Source: Bemisia tabaci
Taxonomy: Eukaryota > Arthropoda > Insecta > Hemiptera > Aleyrodidae
Direction: 5' to 3'
DNA length: 64,000 bases
Assembly (NCBI RefSeq): GCF_918797505.1
Contig: NC_092795.1
Location: 5,427,434 to 5,491,433, forward strand
Translations under genes and position numbers: made by a program
Part shown: positions 21,649-31,682 of the stretch, one piece after another
How the letters are laid out: the number at the start of each line of letters is the position of its first letter
Position numbering within the stretch: the first letter of the stretch is position 1
Notes under the pieces: model-generated
What the model saw: the letters and a program-made list of their open reading frames with translations, nothing else
Told to the model about the DNA's origin: nothing
Databases searched by the model: none

Positions 21649-22690
21649 GCCGCCATCTTGGATTTGGAAATGTTGAAAATCTGACCAAAAATGCGAGTTT
21701 TCCGTCGAAATACACCTCCTAATACCGAATTTCATAAAAATCGATCGATATCAGGAAGCGATATAGCATTTTAGGCCACGGCCGCCATCTTGGATTTGGA
21801 AATTTTGAAAATCTGACCAAAAATTCGAGTTTCTCGTCGAAAAATACCCCTGGATACCGAGTTTCACGAAAATCGATATAACAGGAGCCGACTTAGCATT
21901 TTAGGCCACGGCCGCCATCTTGGATTTTGAAATTTTGAAAATCTGACCAAAAATTCGAGTTTCTCGTCGAAAAATACCCCTGGATACCGAGTTTCACGAA
22001 AATCGATATAACAGGAGCCGACTTAGCATTTTAGGCCACGGCCGCCATCTTGGATTTTGAAATTTTGAAAATCTGACCAAAAATTCGAGTTTCCCGTCGA
22101 AAAATACCCCTGGATACCGAGTTTCACGAAAATCGATCGAACAGGAGCCGACTTAGCATTTTAGGCCACGGCCGCCATCTTGGATTTTGAAATTTTGAAA
22201 ATCTGACCAAAAATTCGAGTTTCCCGTCGAAAAATACCCCTGGATACCGAGTTTCACGAAAATCGATCGAACAGGAGCCGACTTAGCATTTTAGGCCACG
22301 GCCGCCATCTTGGATTTTGAAATTTTGAAAATCTGACCAAAAATTCGAGTTTCCCGTCGAAACATACCCCTGGATACCGAGTTTCACGAAAATCGATCAA
22401 ACAGGAGCCGACTTAGCATTTTAGGCCACGGCCGCCATCTTGGATTTTGAAATTTTGAAAATCTGACCAAAAATTCGAGTTTCTCGTCGAAAAATACCCC
22501 TGGATACCGAGTTTCACGAAAATCGATCGAACAGGAGCCGACTTAGCATTTTAGGCCACGGCCGCCATCTTGGATTTTGAAATTTTGAAAATCTGACCAA
22601 AAATTCGAGTTTCCCGTCGAAAAGTACCCCCGGATTCCGAGTTTCACGAAAATCCGTTGAAAAATACCTCCTAAAACCTTATATTTCGTC
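21649..22690. repeat. 130-bp tandem array, 8 copies
   Basis: GCCGCCATCTTG anchors at 21649, 21781, 21911, 22041, 22171, 22301, 22431 and 22561. Spacing is exactly 130 bp except the first (132). Central copies are nearly identical, suggesting recent unequal exchange. The anchor is the complement of CAAGATGGCGGC, the consensus bound by YY1 and fly Pho. Confidence 0.95.
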
Positions 22691-22950
22691 TGTAAGGCAG
22701 TGACGTCACGCAACAGGATTGAACCTGTTCGGCGCGATGCGCGTAAACAACCGCGTATCTCCAATGTAATACTATATGGAGAAATAACTTTTCGCTCTTG
22801 CGGGCATCCGAGGCAGCGGATTTGAATGGGAATAATTTTAATCAACTCCTCATTACAATAGCTAAGCGTGTACCAATTTTAAAGGAAATCGCTTCGGCCA
22901 ATTTTTATCTAGGGGGGGCAGAGTGAGTGGGAACAGCAGCTTTATATAGA

Positions 22951-24360
22951 GTAACTAGTCGTGATTAGCTCGCTTTGCGAGCTGACACGTCTAGCCGGGG
23001 AGTGCCCCTGGACCCCAGTTCTACGCTTCGCGACGAACTTGCGACTCGCTCCGCGAGCCGCCACCGCCCCGCACAGTTTTTAACATTGATGAGGAGACAA
23101 CATCTATGTCTTAATCTTCTTTTTCACCAAGTTTTACAGAAATTGATGTTCTAGGAGTCCGGACCGCGTTTTCGTGCGGGGCCGCCATCTTGGATTTGGA
23201 AATGTTGAAAATCTGACCAAAAATGCGAGTTTTCCGTCAAAATACACCTCCTAATGCCGAATTTCACAAAAATCGATGGATCGGAAGCCAAGATAACAAC
23301 TTAGACCACGATCGCCATTTTTGATTTTTGAATTTTGAAAATCGTACCTAAAATTCTAATTTCCCGTCGAAATACACCTCCTAATACCGAGTTTCACAAA
23401 AATCGATGGATCGGAAGCCAAGATAACAACTTAGACCACGATCGCCATTTTTGATTTTTGAATTTTGAAAATCGGACCTAAAATTCTAATTTCCCGTCGA
23501 AATACACCTCCCAATACCGAGTTTCACAAAAATCGATCGATATCAGGAAGCGATGTAGCATTTTAGACCACGGCCGCCATCTTGAATTTTTGAATTTTGA
23601 AAATCTGACCAAACATTCTAGTTTCCCGTCGAAATATACCCCCGGATACCGAGTTTCACGAAAATCGATCGAACAGGAGCCGACTTAGCATTTTAGGCCA
23701 CGGCCGCCATCTTGGATTTTGAAATTTTGAAAATCTAACCAAAAATTCGAGTTTCCCGTCGAAAAGTACCCCCGGATACCGAGTTTCACGAAAATCGATC
23801 GAACAGGAGCCGACTTAGCATTTTAGGCCACGGCCGCCATCTTGGATTTTGAAATTTTGAAAATCTGACCAAAAATTCGAGTTTCCCGTCGAAAAGTACC
23901 CCCGGATACCGAGTTTCACGAAAATCGATCGAACAGGAGCCGACTTAGCATTATAGGCCACGGCCGCCATCTTGGATTTTGAGATTTTGAAAATCCGACC
24001 AAAAATTCGAGATCCCCGTTGAAAAATACCCCCGCTTACCAATTTCCACAAAAATCCGTTGAAAAATACCGCCTAAAACCTTATATTTCGTCTATAAGGC
24101 AGTGACGTCACGCAACAGGATTGAACCTGTTCGGCGCGATGCGCGTAAACAACCGCGTATCTCCAATGTAATACTATATGGAGAAACAACTTTTCGCTCT
24201 TGCGGGCGTCCTAAGCAGCGGATTTGAGTGGGAATAATTTTAATCAACTCCTCATTACAATAGCTGAGCGTGTACCAATTTTAAAGGAAATCGCTTCGGC
24301 CAATTTTTATCTAGGGGGGGCAGAGTGAGTGGGAACAGCAGCTTTATATAGAGTAACTAG
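22951..24360. mobile_element. Tandem unit 2
   Basis: The same head as unit 1 (from TAACTAGTCGTGATTAGC), a seven-copy 130-bp array, and the same tail ending GAGTAACTAG. Head and tail are almost identical to unit 1, whereas the early array copies are distinct. The two arrays have therefore evolved partly separately since the duplication. Confidence 0.75.
23181..24050. repeat. 130-bp tandem array, 7 copies
   Basis: Anchors at 23181, 23311, 23441, 23573, 23703, 23833 and 23963. The copies at 23311 and 23441 read ATCGCCATTTTTGA, losing the extended motif but keeping the GCCAT core. Minus-strand ORFs here are repeat translations. Confidence 0.95.
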
Positions 24361-24438
24361 GGGGCTACGCCCCCTGGCCGCTACGCGGCCCAACCCCCTG
24401 AAGGCGCTCCGCGCCATCAATGGGCCGCTTCGCGGCCC
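24359..24438. repeat. Cluster of four perfect GC-rich triloop hairpins
   Basis: In succession: AGGGGGC-TAC-GCCCCCT, GGCCGC-TAC-GCGGCC, GGCGC-TCC-GCGCC and GGGCCGC-TTC-GCGGCCC. All stems are perfect, all loops are 3 nt, and all are closed by C-G. The cluster abuts the end of tandem unit 2. Decayed versions lie at 14326-14400 and 50101-50190. Confidence 0.9.
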
Positions 24439-24479
24439 TATTTTTACCCTCCTATCAGTGTTAGGTTTATTTTCCCCCT

Positions 24480-24740
24480 AAAAAATTACGATATGATGTA
24501 TACTTTACTTGTAGAATGAAATAATTTTTGGTTTTGATGAATAAAGAAAAAAATAATTTTTGAAGTCAAAAGAAAGCGTTTTAGAATGACTGCTTGATGA
24601 AGTATTGCAGTAAAACAACGAACAATGATAATCAGGTAATAATTATGCATATCAAAAGTCGGGAATCGAACCCACATCGTAGTCAAAGTGAGCGCATTCG
24701 ACGTCTTAGACGACTCGGCCACCGCTCGTCTTGAGGGAGG
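24480..24740 (-). mobile_element. tRNA-derived SINE, head region
   Basis: The minus strand has an A box (TGGCCGAGTCGTCTAAGAC, 24703-24721) and a B box (GGGTTCGATTCCC, 24661-24673) at tRNA spacing. The sequences that should form the acceptor stem (about 24722-24728 and 24654-24660) do not pair, so it is not a functional tRNA. A body of about 180 bp, rich in A/T, would follow toward 24480. The tRNA class (Ser/Leu-like D arm) is inferred. Confidence 0.6.
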
Positions 24741-24839
24741 AGGTGCGAATCTTGTGTAGATAAGTATAGAGCTGATGCGCAGGCTACACATCCACTGCGC
24801 AACCTCTTCGACCACTGCGCATCCTCCCGCGCATAGCGG

Positions 24840-25200
24840 TAGCAGTCCCGGAGCATTCTGTAAATTCACTCACTTTTATAACGTGATTTTAAAAAAACCT
24901 GGGTACTATTTCCAAAATCTAATTAGAGCGGGCTCATCTAGGGCCAATTACCTGTCGATCTACGCAAAAATCATGGAAATCGGCCCGGTAGAACGCTCAA
25001 ACGAACTATGACAAAAAGTATAAATTTACATTGTTTAAATGGGAGAATTCGCAACTTTACCACGTAATATAAAAAAACCTGGGCCATATTTTGAAAATCT
25101 GAAAAGAGTTGGCTTATCTAGAGACAATTGCCCGTCGATAGCCGCAAAAATCATGAAAATCGGCCCGGTAGAACGCTGGAACTAAGCGTCACCAGTTTCG
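24840..25200. repeat. 180-bp tandem duplication
   Basis: AAAAAAACCTGGG at 24892 and 25072 marks two copies exactly 180 bp apart. Each has ATCATG.AAATCGGCCCGGTA and GTAGAACGCT. A dispersed diverged copy is at about 54225-54480. Confidence 0.8.
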
Positions 25201-25254
25201 CAAAATTAGGAGGTCTTGGAGCTTATAGTATAGATAATAATAAATAATAAATAT

Positions 25255-25452
25255 TATAAAAAACAAAATGTACCGGAAAGATTGTGAATATTATTTTCCA
25301 ACATTTTCAGACAATTTTTCACGCAATTTAATCTAAAATACCTGAAAATTTGAAGGGAAAATATGCATGCATGTTGTCAAAAATACATGTTTTATCAAGG
25401 AAAATTTGACAACTCTCAAACGTTCGCACGGCGTTCTTCCTTAGCACGGCAG
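25255..25452. mobile_element. Family A MITE, right half
   Basis: The interior and right end only: GAAAATTTGACAACTCTCAA, then GGCGTTCTTCCTTAGCACGG. The left terminus is missing, replaced by a TAATAAATAATAAA run. Confidence 0.75.
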
Positions 25453-25479
25453 CATAGGGTTTTTTAATAAAAAAAAAAG

Positions 25480-26030
25480 TATCTGGCAAACTGGATGGTG
25501 TATGCACCTTCGAGGTGAGGCAAAGAGCAAGCACATTTTCAGAGTCGAACGGCCGAAGATCGAACCGATATCGAATGGCGTGACGCAAACAGAGCCGCTC
25601 CCACGCGACGCGACGCGACATGTCAGACCCGAGTTCACGGATGTCTTTGTTGTCTCTGAGGCGTCGTCATCGTCGGTCGTCGGTATCAGGAAAGTGCACT
25701 GCCGATCTCGGTGACATCCCGCGATCCGGTGGCGGTGGTGGGCTTTTTGGAAGTCGCGGTTGAGGGCGTCCCCGCTCCGATCCTCCGATTGATAGAGCCC
25801 CATTTTCTCGTGAGCCCCCTCGTCCCTCGCAACGATCCTATTTCAGGGTCCGTCAGATCGGACGCGTTCCGTTTCGCTGTGGACAGGTTCACTCGATATT
25901 ACGAGCAGATTGCGCCACTGTCGCGCGACCACCGGCTCCTAGATACGGACACGAATCTATTTTCTGATCCGGACAGCAACGCCCAACCGCCTGCCATGAC
26001 GAAATATGGATGTTGCACGCAATAGACGTG
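25480..26030. promoter_or_regulatory. CpG-rich island with overlapping ORFs
   Basis: About 550 bp that is clearly GC-rich and CpG-rich (CCACGCGACGCGACGCGACA near 25601). ORFs of 70-120 codons open on both strands, as expected from composition. None has a recognisable domain. It may be a promoter or first exon in either direction. Confidence 0.25.
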
Positions 26031-27491
26031 CTCAGTTGGAACGAAATATTTTCAAAATATCAGGAATTTATTTTAAGTACAATATTTTTGAAAAACATTC
26101 ACGGGGTTACTTGATTCCTTTCCCTGAGAAAACTTCAGTCTAAATTTAGCAACAATCTCTGAATTTTTTCCTTTTTTTAAACACAAAGTAGAAATCCCTG
26201 AAATTTCCTCTAGCGTCCGCCTTTATTTAAAACGGTTCAACAAAATTTCTGAGTAAAATTTTTTGAATTTTATTGAGAACTGAAACCGTGCATAGCTTAT
26301 CCCAAAGACTTTTAGAAAGAATTTCCAGTTCGGAACCAAAAACCGCCAATTTCAACATTTTCCTCTAAATTTGCCTCCCTTAGACAATTTCCTCCTGGAG
26401 AGTAAAGTCTCTTCCATAACTAGATCCCGTCAAAGTTTTCTTTTCCGAAAATTTGACGTGCCAAAAATTTTGAAAAACGCAAAACTAAAATCACCTACCT
26501 GTTTGACGCAGATGACACCATCCTATATTCAAATAAAACGAGTTTAGATCCACATCACCATAAATTCTCTCCTATCCGTGATACGTATCGTATACACAGT
26601 TTTTTTTTCTCAGAAACAGCAAAAATTCGGCCTTGGTGACAAGTAAGCAAATTTTATGATTACGATTCTTTTTTATTGCTCGTAATTGTAATAGAGATCG
26701 TTCCGAGTAACGTGTTCTAGAGCACACGGGATAGCGGTTGTCAAATCAGGCCAAAAATAACTAATATCACTAGTTAGAAGTTTAAAAGCGCATTTGATCC
26801 CCGATAAAATGACAACTGCGCACAACTCGTCGGCTGTAAGGTGCGCATAAAAATACCTGGGCCATAAAAATACCTCTCCACGCTAGCGTAGTAGGAACCT
26901 CAAAATCGTCCACATAAATAATTTCGCATCGAACGGCTCCGATTGAAAGGCGCTTTAAACGAGTCCTTTAACGACGCGTTAATTATGTGCACCTGGATAA
27001 TTATTATCCAGTGTTGTCAGCGTTAAGTGCCGTTAACGCTTGTTCATTGAGTAATTGATGATTTCAGCCGACGAAGTGACAACTAGTATCGATTGTTTTC
27101 AGAGGCGGAGCGCACATTAATGACATACTATCGCACCATTTATCCGTCTGATAGAGGTCATGACAGGAGCTGCATATGCAACCCGTTTGACGAAAGAAGA
27201 TGGAAAGAAACCACGATAGGCGGTGGGTAATCAACCCTTGATGGGGGAGAGGTGTTCCGTGCAGAATCTAAAATTTACTGATGAATATTTCAAAGAGGCG
27301 TGTGGGGGCTTTTCGGTTTTATTGTCAATCTGTGTTACGTGTTTAATTGAGAGGATCAGCGTTTGCAGATCTACGGATTTCCTCTCCTAATTCTAGCAAA
27401 ATGATCGGATGCACCGTGAATGAAATACAAAAAGGGGCGTTCGTAAATTACGTGACGCTCCGGAGGGAGGGGGGCGTGAAGAACGTTACAC
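26031..27491. other. Intergenic, no features found
   Basis: About 1.45 kb without repeat families I recognise and without ORFs above 60 codons. Confidence 0.5.
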
Positions 27492-28430
27492 GCCCTGGTA
27501 AAAATTGGCGATAAGAGCTGCGTTTCAAAATACCATAGGAATTCTTATAGCCGGTTAAAGAAGGCTACAGAAAATCATATAGCTGCCTGTAGAATGCGGA
27601 GCAAATCATACGGCCGAGCTACACGAAGCAATAAAAAATTATGCAGCCGGGCTATAGTTCCTATCGCCGGGCTTTACACTTTATCGACTGGCTGTTGCTT
27701 CTTCACCATCGATTATGAAAGGCTATGAGAAATTGTGTAGAAATTCGTGTGCTTTGGAAATCATTAAGTTTGATACGGAATTACCTTAATATTTACAAAA
27801 CACACATTATATTTTCCTTTAATACATATTTTTTTTTCACCAATTGAAATGAGAATAATCCATACAGGTTGTGCAAACATTTCAAAATCATGAGTTGAAT
27901 AACACTGACTCCGCCAGATTAAATATTAGAGCCTAACACTAAGCGGAGCGGCGACGCACTGGCGCCTACAAACCTAACAGGGATACTTCACGCATTGCGC
28001 AACGCGTGAAGTATCCCTGTTAGGTTTGTATCGTAGGCGCCACTGCGTGTTCCGCGCTGGCTGCCCGCCTGCCACGGCGCTTGAAGCAACTATTTCACAC
28101 CAGAGGTATTGCACAGTATCATACGAAACTGAAGGCGCCCTCATACATTAGGATGGCGGGCATCCATCAAAAGCACGGAGCTTTCATCGCAAAATAAATA
28201 AAGATACTACGGCCCAAAAAGAGAGCGGTCGTCCAAAACTCACTAAGTCCTAGCATCCGTAATTAGTAACGTTTAGCATACACTTTATCGCCTGACTGTT
28301 GCTTGCCATCGGCTATAAAAGGCTATAAGAAATTGTGTAGCCGGCTATAGAAGCTATTGGAAATCTTACAGCCGGCTGTAGGTCTATGGTATTTTGGAAC
28401 ACAGATTCTACTGCCAATTTTTACCAGGGC
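27492..28430. mobile_element. Family G element carrying the F palindrome
   Basis: 939 bp bounded by GCCCTGGTAAAAATTGGCG and its inverse. Both arms continue with CAAAATACCATAG and its complement. The interior has many AGCCGGCTATA-like motifs. A roughly 60-bp direct repeat (27678-27741 and 28281-28341) brackets a central block with the palindrome at 27967-28030. No coding capacity. Confidence 0.85.
27967..28030. repeat. F-type palindrome
   Basis: TACAAACCTAACAGGGATAC to its complement, centred at 27998/27999 on TTGC|GCAA. A small TCGTA insertion follows the right arm, and GGCGCC flanks both sides. Confidence 0.85.
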
Positions 28431-29671
28431 TATTTTCTTTGTGCGTGAAGGGATAGGGGCCTACTTCCAAAAAGCGTTACTGTGGGGGTCAAAATGAAAG
28501 TTTGATTGACCCTTTCAGTCATCGTGTACATAATAATGTAAGATGGTTGCTCTTACAAAGAATCAAAAAAATCAAAATCGGATCCCTTTGCATCCGTCTC
28601 GTCTTTCCTAAAACGAAGGGGCGTAATTTAATTTCGAGGGTGCATAATTAACTAACGCATTTAGTTTTTTACAAGGATATGACTGTGAAATTTATTTAAA
28701 AAATCTTCAACTTCTCGGAAAATCAGAAGAAAAATTAATTACATTCCTGTTAGACGCGCCTAACAGTCTCTCAATTAAAATGCAATTAGCAAGGGGAGAT
28801 TTTGCAACGTTGAAATGTAGTTAGGATATTTTGTTAGGGAAACGACGAACTTGCATATCTGTTTTCTTCCCTCTCATAATCCTTCACTGTATGTTTCTTC
28901 AGCCGGTTCCATTTGATTTTCCTCTACAAGCCATACCCTTCCTATGAACTTTCCTATCTTACCCCCCTACCCCATCCCTTCTTCTTATAAACTGATCACC
29001 CCGCTCTCCCCCTTTATTTCCACTGAATTGCCTTCTCACAAGCTCAGACAGTGCGGGTAGTATTGGCAGTGTAAGCACGTATTTCATTCGTGATCATTGG
29101 CAAAAAGCACACCGCTCATGCCGATTGATGCAAAAGCTATTAACAAGTTCGCAAGAGTCCTTTAAGACTTTGCCTCTCTTACCGCTCTTTCGCCATAACT
29201 TTATGCAGATGCGATGTGAGTCCTGTTTTCCTCACTTGCTTTGTGCGAATATCCGTCCAAGTGCCGTGTTCGTCGATATTTTAGCCAAAAACAACCTCCA
29301 ATCTCACCGTAATCGCTGACTAATTTTGTTACGCAATAGAAAACCAAATTTTTCTGGTTCACGTGACTGGATTTTTTTGTCAAATAAACCAAGCTCTGGC
29401 CCAAAAAATTACAGTATTCGGTGAAGAATAGGAATATTTGTTCTTTTTGTTAATTTGTAACTTCGTATAACTAGACGGAAGTTTGGTTCTCATGACCGCG
29501 AACTTCGGTATTTTATAAGAGCCGCAGTTTTTCCGCCTTGCAAAAACACAAACGCTGGGAGCCCAATGTGACCGGATTTTTTTGTGCCTGTAAAGAGAGA
29601 TTTTCAAGATAAATAATTAATTGAGAGATGCACCAGAACACGCATATTATGAAGAATTAACGGTATATTTT
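28431..29671. other. Intergenic with pyrimidine-rich segment
   Basis: Family Q debris lies at 28690-28855. 28870-29030 is C/T-rich. Short ORFs at 29125-29607 show no domain. Confidence 0.4.
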
Positions 29672-29705
29672 CCCAGATGCATTTCGGCTAAAAGCCATCT
29701 TCAGG
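29672..29705 (-). ncRNA. Hammerhead-ribozyme-like motif
   Basis: The minus strand reads CCTGAAGATGGCTTTTAGCC followed by GAAATGCATCTGGG. CTGAAGA fits the hammerhead core CUGANGA, GGCT-TTT-AGCC gives stem II, and GAAA completes the core. Clear stems I and III were not found. Such motifs are known from Penelope-like elements and other retroelements. Activity is unproven. Confidence 0.35.
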
Positions 29706-29868
29706 AAGAAATATTCACAAAAACACAAGAGAAAGTCTCTACTTAGAAATTTTCAATTTCGATCAGTAAGAAAGTCCAGGAAAAAGTACATCCTGTTCTG
29801 GAATTCAGTTTCAAGGTCGATATGGCGGAAAACAAAGGGAATGTAAAAGCAGCCCGAAACGGAAAAGA

Positions 29869-30180
29869 CAATCGAAAACACAGGAAAATGCGGAAACAAG
29901 GCTAAAATACAAAATACAAAGGCAGGACGTTTCGGTACCTTACGGCACCATTATCAACTGCTAAAATAGAATTAAAAATAAAAAAGAAAATAAAAATTAA
30001 AAAAGTGTCTCTTTCAATACCAATTTCACCGTGTAACGCCGTTTGCTGGCTTTTATTTCAATTTCATTTTTATTTTAATTCTATATTAGCAGTTGGTAAT
30101 GGTGCCGTAAGGTACCGAAACGTCCTGCCTTTGTATTTTGTATTTTAGCCTTGTTTCCGCATTTCCTGTGTTTTCGATTG
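29869..30180. mobile_element. Family M fold-back
   Basis: CAATCGAAAACACAGGAAA on the left and its near complement ending TTTTCGATTG on the right, with arms of about 130 bp. Each arm includes GGTGCC-GTAA-GGTACC then GAAACGTCC, again resembling hammerhead stem II plus the GAAA strand. The CUGAUGA strand is degenerate (TTGATAA or TTGGTAA). Confidence 0.8.
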
Positions 30181-30294
30181 GTCGATATAGCCAGGTCAGC
30201 CCGTTAGGAAAGTTGAGTGTAATAATATTTGCAAATCGGGGGCGAAGGCTGTTCACAACGCTCTTGTCACATGCTCATGGCTCATGAGTGCCGC

Positions 30295-30460
30295 ATTCAG
30301 TTGGCACATAGTCCCGTTTGACAGAATGTAAAATCCCGCTTTTCCATTTCTCCAAAGGGAACCAAGCCCACTTTTACATTGTTTCTTATGCAGATTCAAC
30401 GAACACGTGTGCGCCATCTTTCCCACTCTTCCATAGTTCCGTTTGGCAGGAGAAATACGT
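30295..30460. mobile_element. Family D-related, disrupted copy
   Basis: GCACATAGTCCCGTTTGACAG near 30305 and CATAGTTCCGTTTGGCAG near 30432, followed by AAATACGTTC. These are two D-like ends in the same orientation, so this is probably two partial insertions. Confidence 0.45.
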
Positions 30461-31454
30461 TCAAATATCCCGTCCTAACTGAGCTTATACTCAGTATTTA
30501 AATAAAATTGTCAGGCGATGTAAAGGGAAAAGTGGAAAAGCGAATGATTTATACGACACCGACTGCAGTTTATTACGTGTGGGAAGGTCGAGAATCCCCG
30601 TAATAAATGTCCGCCCCGCTCGTAAGCAAGCTAACAAATCGCTTATAGTGCGCAAACAAAGTATCGCGGTCAAATATGAACTGGATCACACCATAGATAT
30701 TTCTTAGCGTGAATGGTTCGCGGTACTCCACCGAAATGAGAATTTGGATGTCCTTTCAATCGATATCTTGACGGCAGGACTTGAAAAATTCGCTTAAGTG
30801 AGATCCCCACTAGACTGGTAATGCTGTTATAGATTTGTTTCCACAGCGCCTCTGTAAATAGGACAATCCGTGATGTTATTAATTTTCAACAATCCCTAAT
30901 CCTTCGAACTTTACGAGATTCCAAACCGCACGCTGGGGAAATTTCTGGAGCTGATATTTCGCGGCATTGCCGAAAATTTGGCTCCAAGAGTGGACCCATG
31001 AAACCGAGAAACACCGCACGACCCTTCGAACGTTGCCAACTTTTCCTTGATTGAATATTCATAGTATGATAGTAGGTTACGGTAGGTCAGGATAATGGGA
31101 ATATGATGCCACCGATTTAGTTCTCTGTGCTTTCAAAGACTTTCACTGTTTGTGCTGCACTCACACCGTGTCTTCAAATTGTATATTTTTGGTGAGATAC
31201 GAATTCTTCGTTATTGGATAAAACTTGCTACTCCCTCTTTTCTCTTTCAAGGTTATATTTTCTAAACATTTCGTGCAAACATTTTCTCTGATTTGACAGA
31301 TTAACCGAAATTACCTCTATTAGATTAGACGTTGCCCAATTTCTTCAGACGTACTATTTTTAGGAAAACTAGGCGACATTGATACTAAAATTTTTGTGAG
31401 TGTTTTATTTACATTATAATATAAGGTAGATTCACTTAGAGTTTAAAGGTGTTA
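30461..31454. other. Intergenic, no gene
   Basis: Only a faint family A remnant near 31005-31050 (AACACCGCACG, then CGTTGCCAACTTTTCC). Confidence 0.4.
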
Positions 31455-31682
31455 CACTGGAAAAAAAAACACATTGGATCTAGAGTCCAGACTCTTAAAC
31501 ACATAGACAAGAAAAAATACTCTTGATTCAATCAGATTTAAGCTTAAATCAAGAACCAAGCCTCTTAATTTGAGCGGATTTCCTTTTGATCTAAGCTTAA
31601 ATCTGATTGAATCAAGAGTTCTTTTCCGTTTCAATGTTTTCAAGAGGCTGGACTCTAGATCGAATGTGTTTTTTTTCCAGTG
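31455..31682. mobile_element. Family E fold-back, best ends
   Basis: CACTGGAAAAAAAAACACAT to TTTTTTTTCCAGTG, 228 bp, flanked by TA on both sides. The arms contain GATTTAAGCTTAAATC-type nested palindromes and TCTAGAGTCCAGACTC. Confidence 0.88.

Larger units (their letters stand above)
21420..22957. mobile_element. Tandem unit 1 (hairpin head, 130-bp array, conserved tail)
   Basis: Begins TAACTAGTCGTGATTAGCTC and ends GAGTAACTAG. The head (to about 21648) has perfect triloop hairpins. The middle is eight 130-bp repeats. The tail (about 22640-22957) holds a TGACGTCA palindrome, the AACAGG/CCTGTT hairpin and a GGGGGGGCAGAGTGAGTGGG string. A second unit follows head-to-tail. It begins TC and ends CTAG, which would fit a Helitron-like element; I see no 3' terminal hairpin, so the class is unsettled. 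No protein is encoded. Confidence 0.7.

Noticed and set aside
21649..24050. CRISPR-like regular array
   Set aside because: Units are contiguous 130-bp repeats with no unique spacers, and the genome is eukaryotic.
22543..24051. Minus-strand ORFs of 78-100 codons with repeated GYFSTGNSNFWSDFQNF
   Set aside because: These are the 130-bp array translated; 130 is not a multiple of 3, so the frame shifts from unit to unit.
24654..24728. Functional tRNA gene
   Set aside because: A and B boxes are present, but the acceptor stem does not pair and the T stem is imperfect; better explained as a SINE head.
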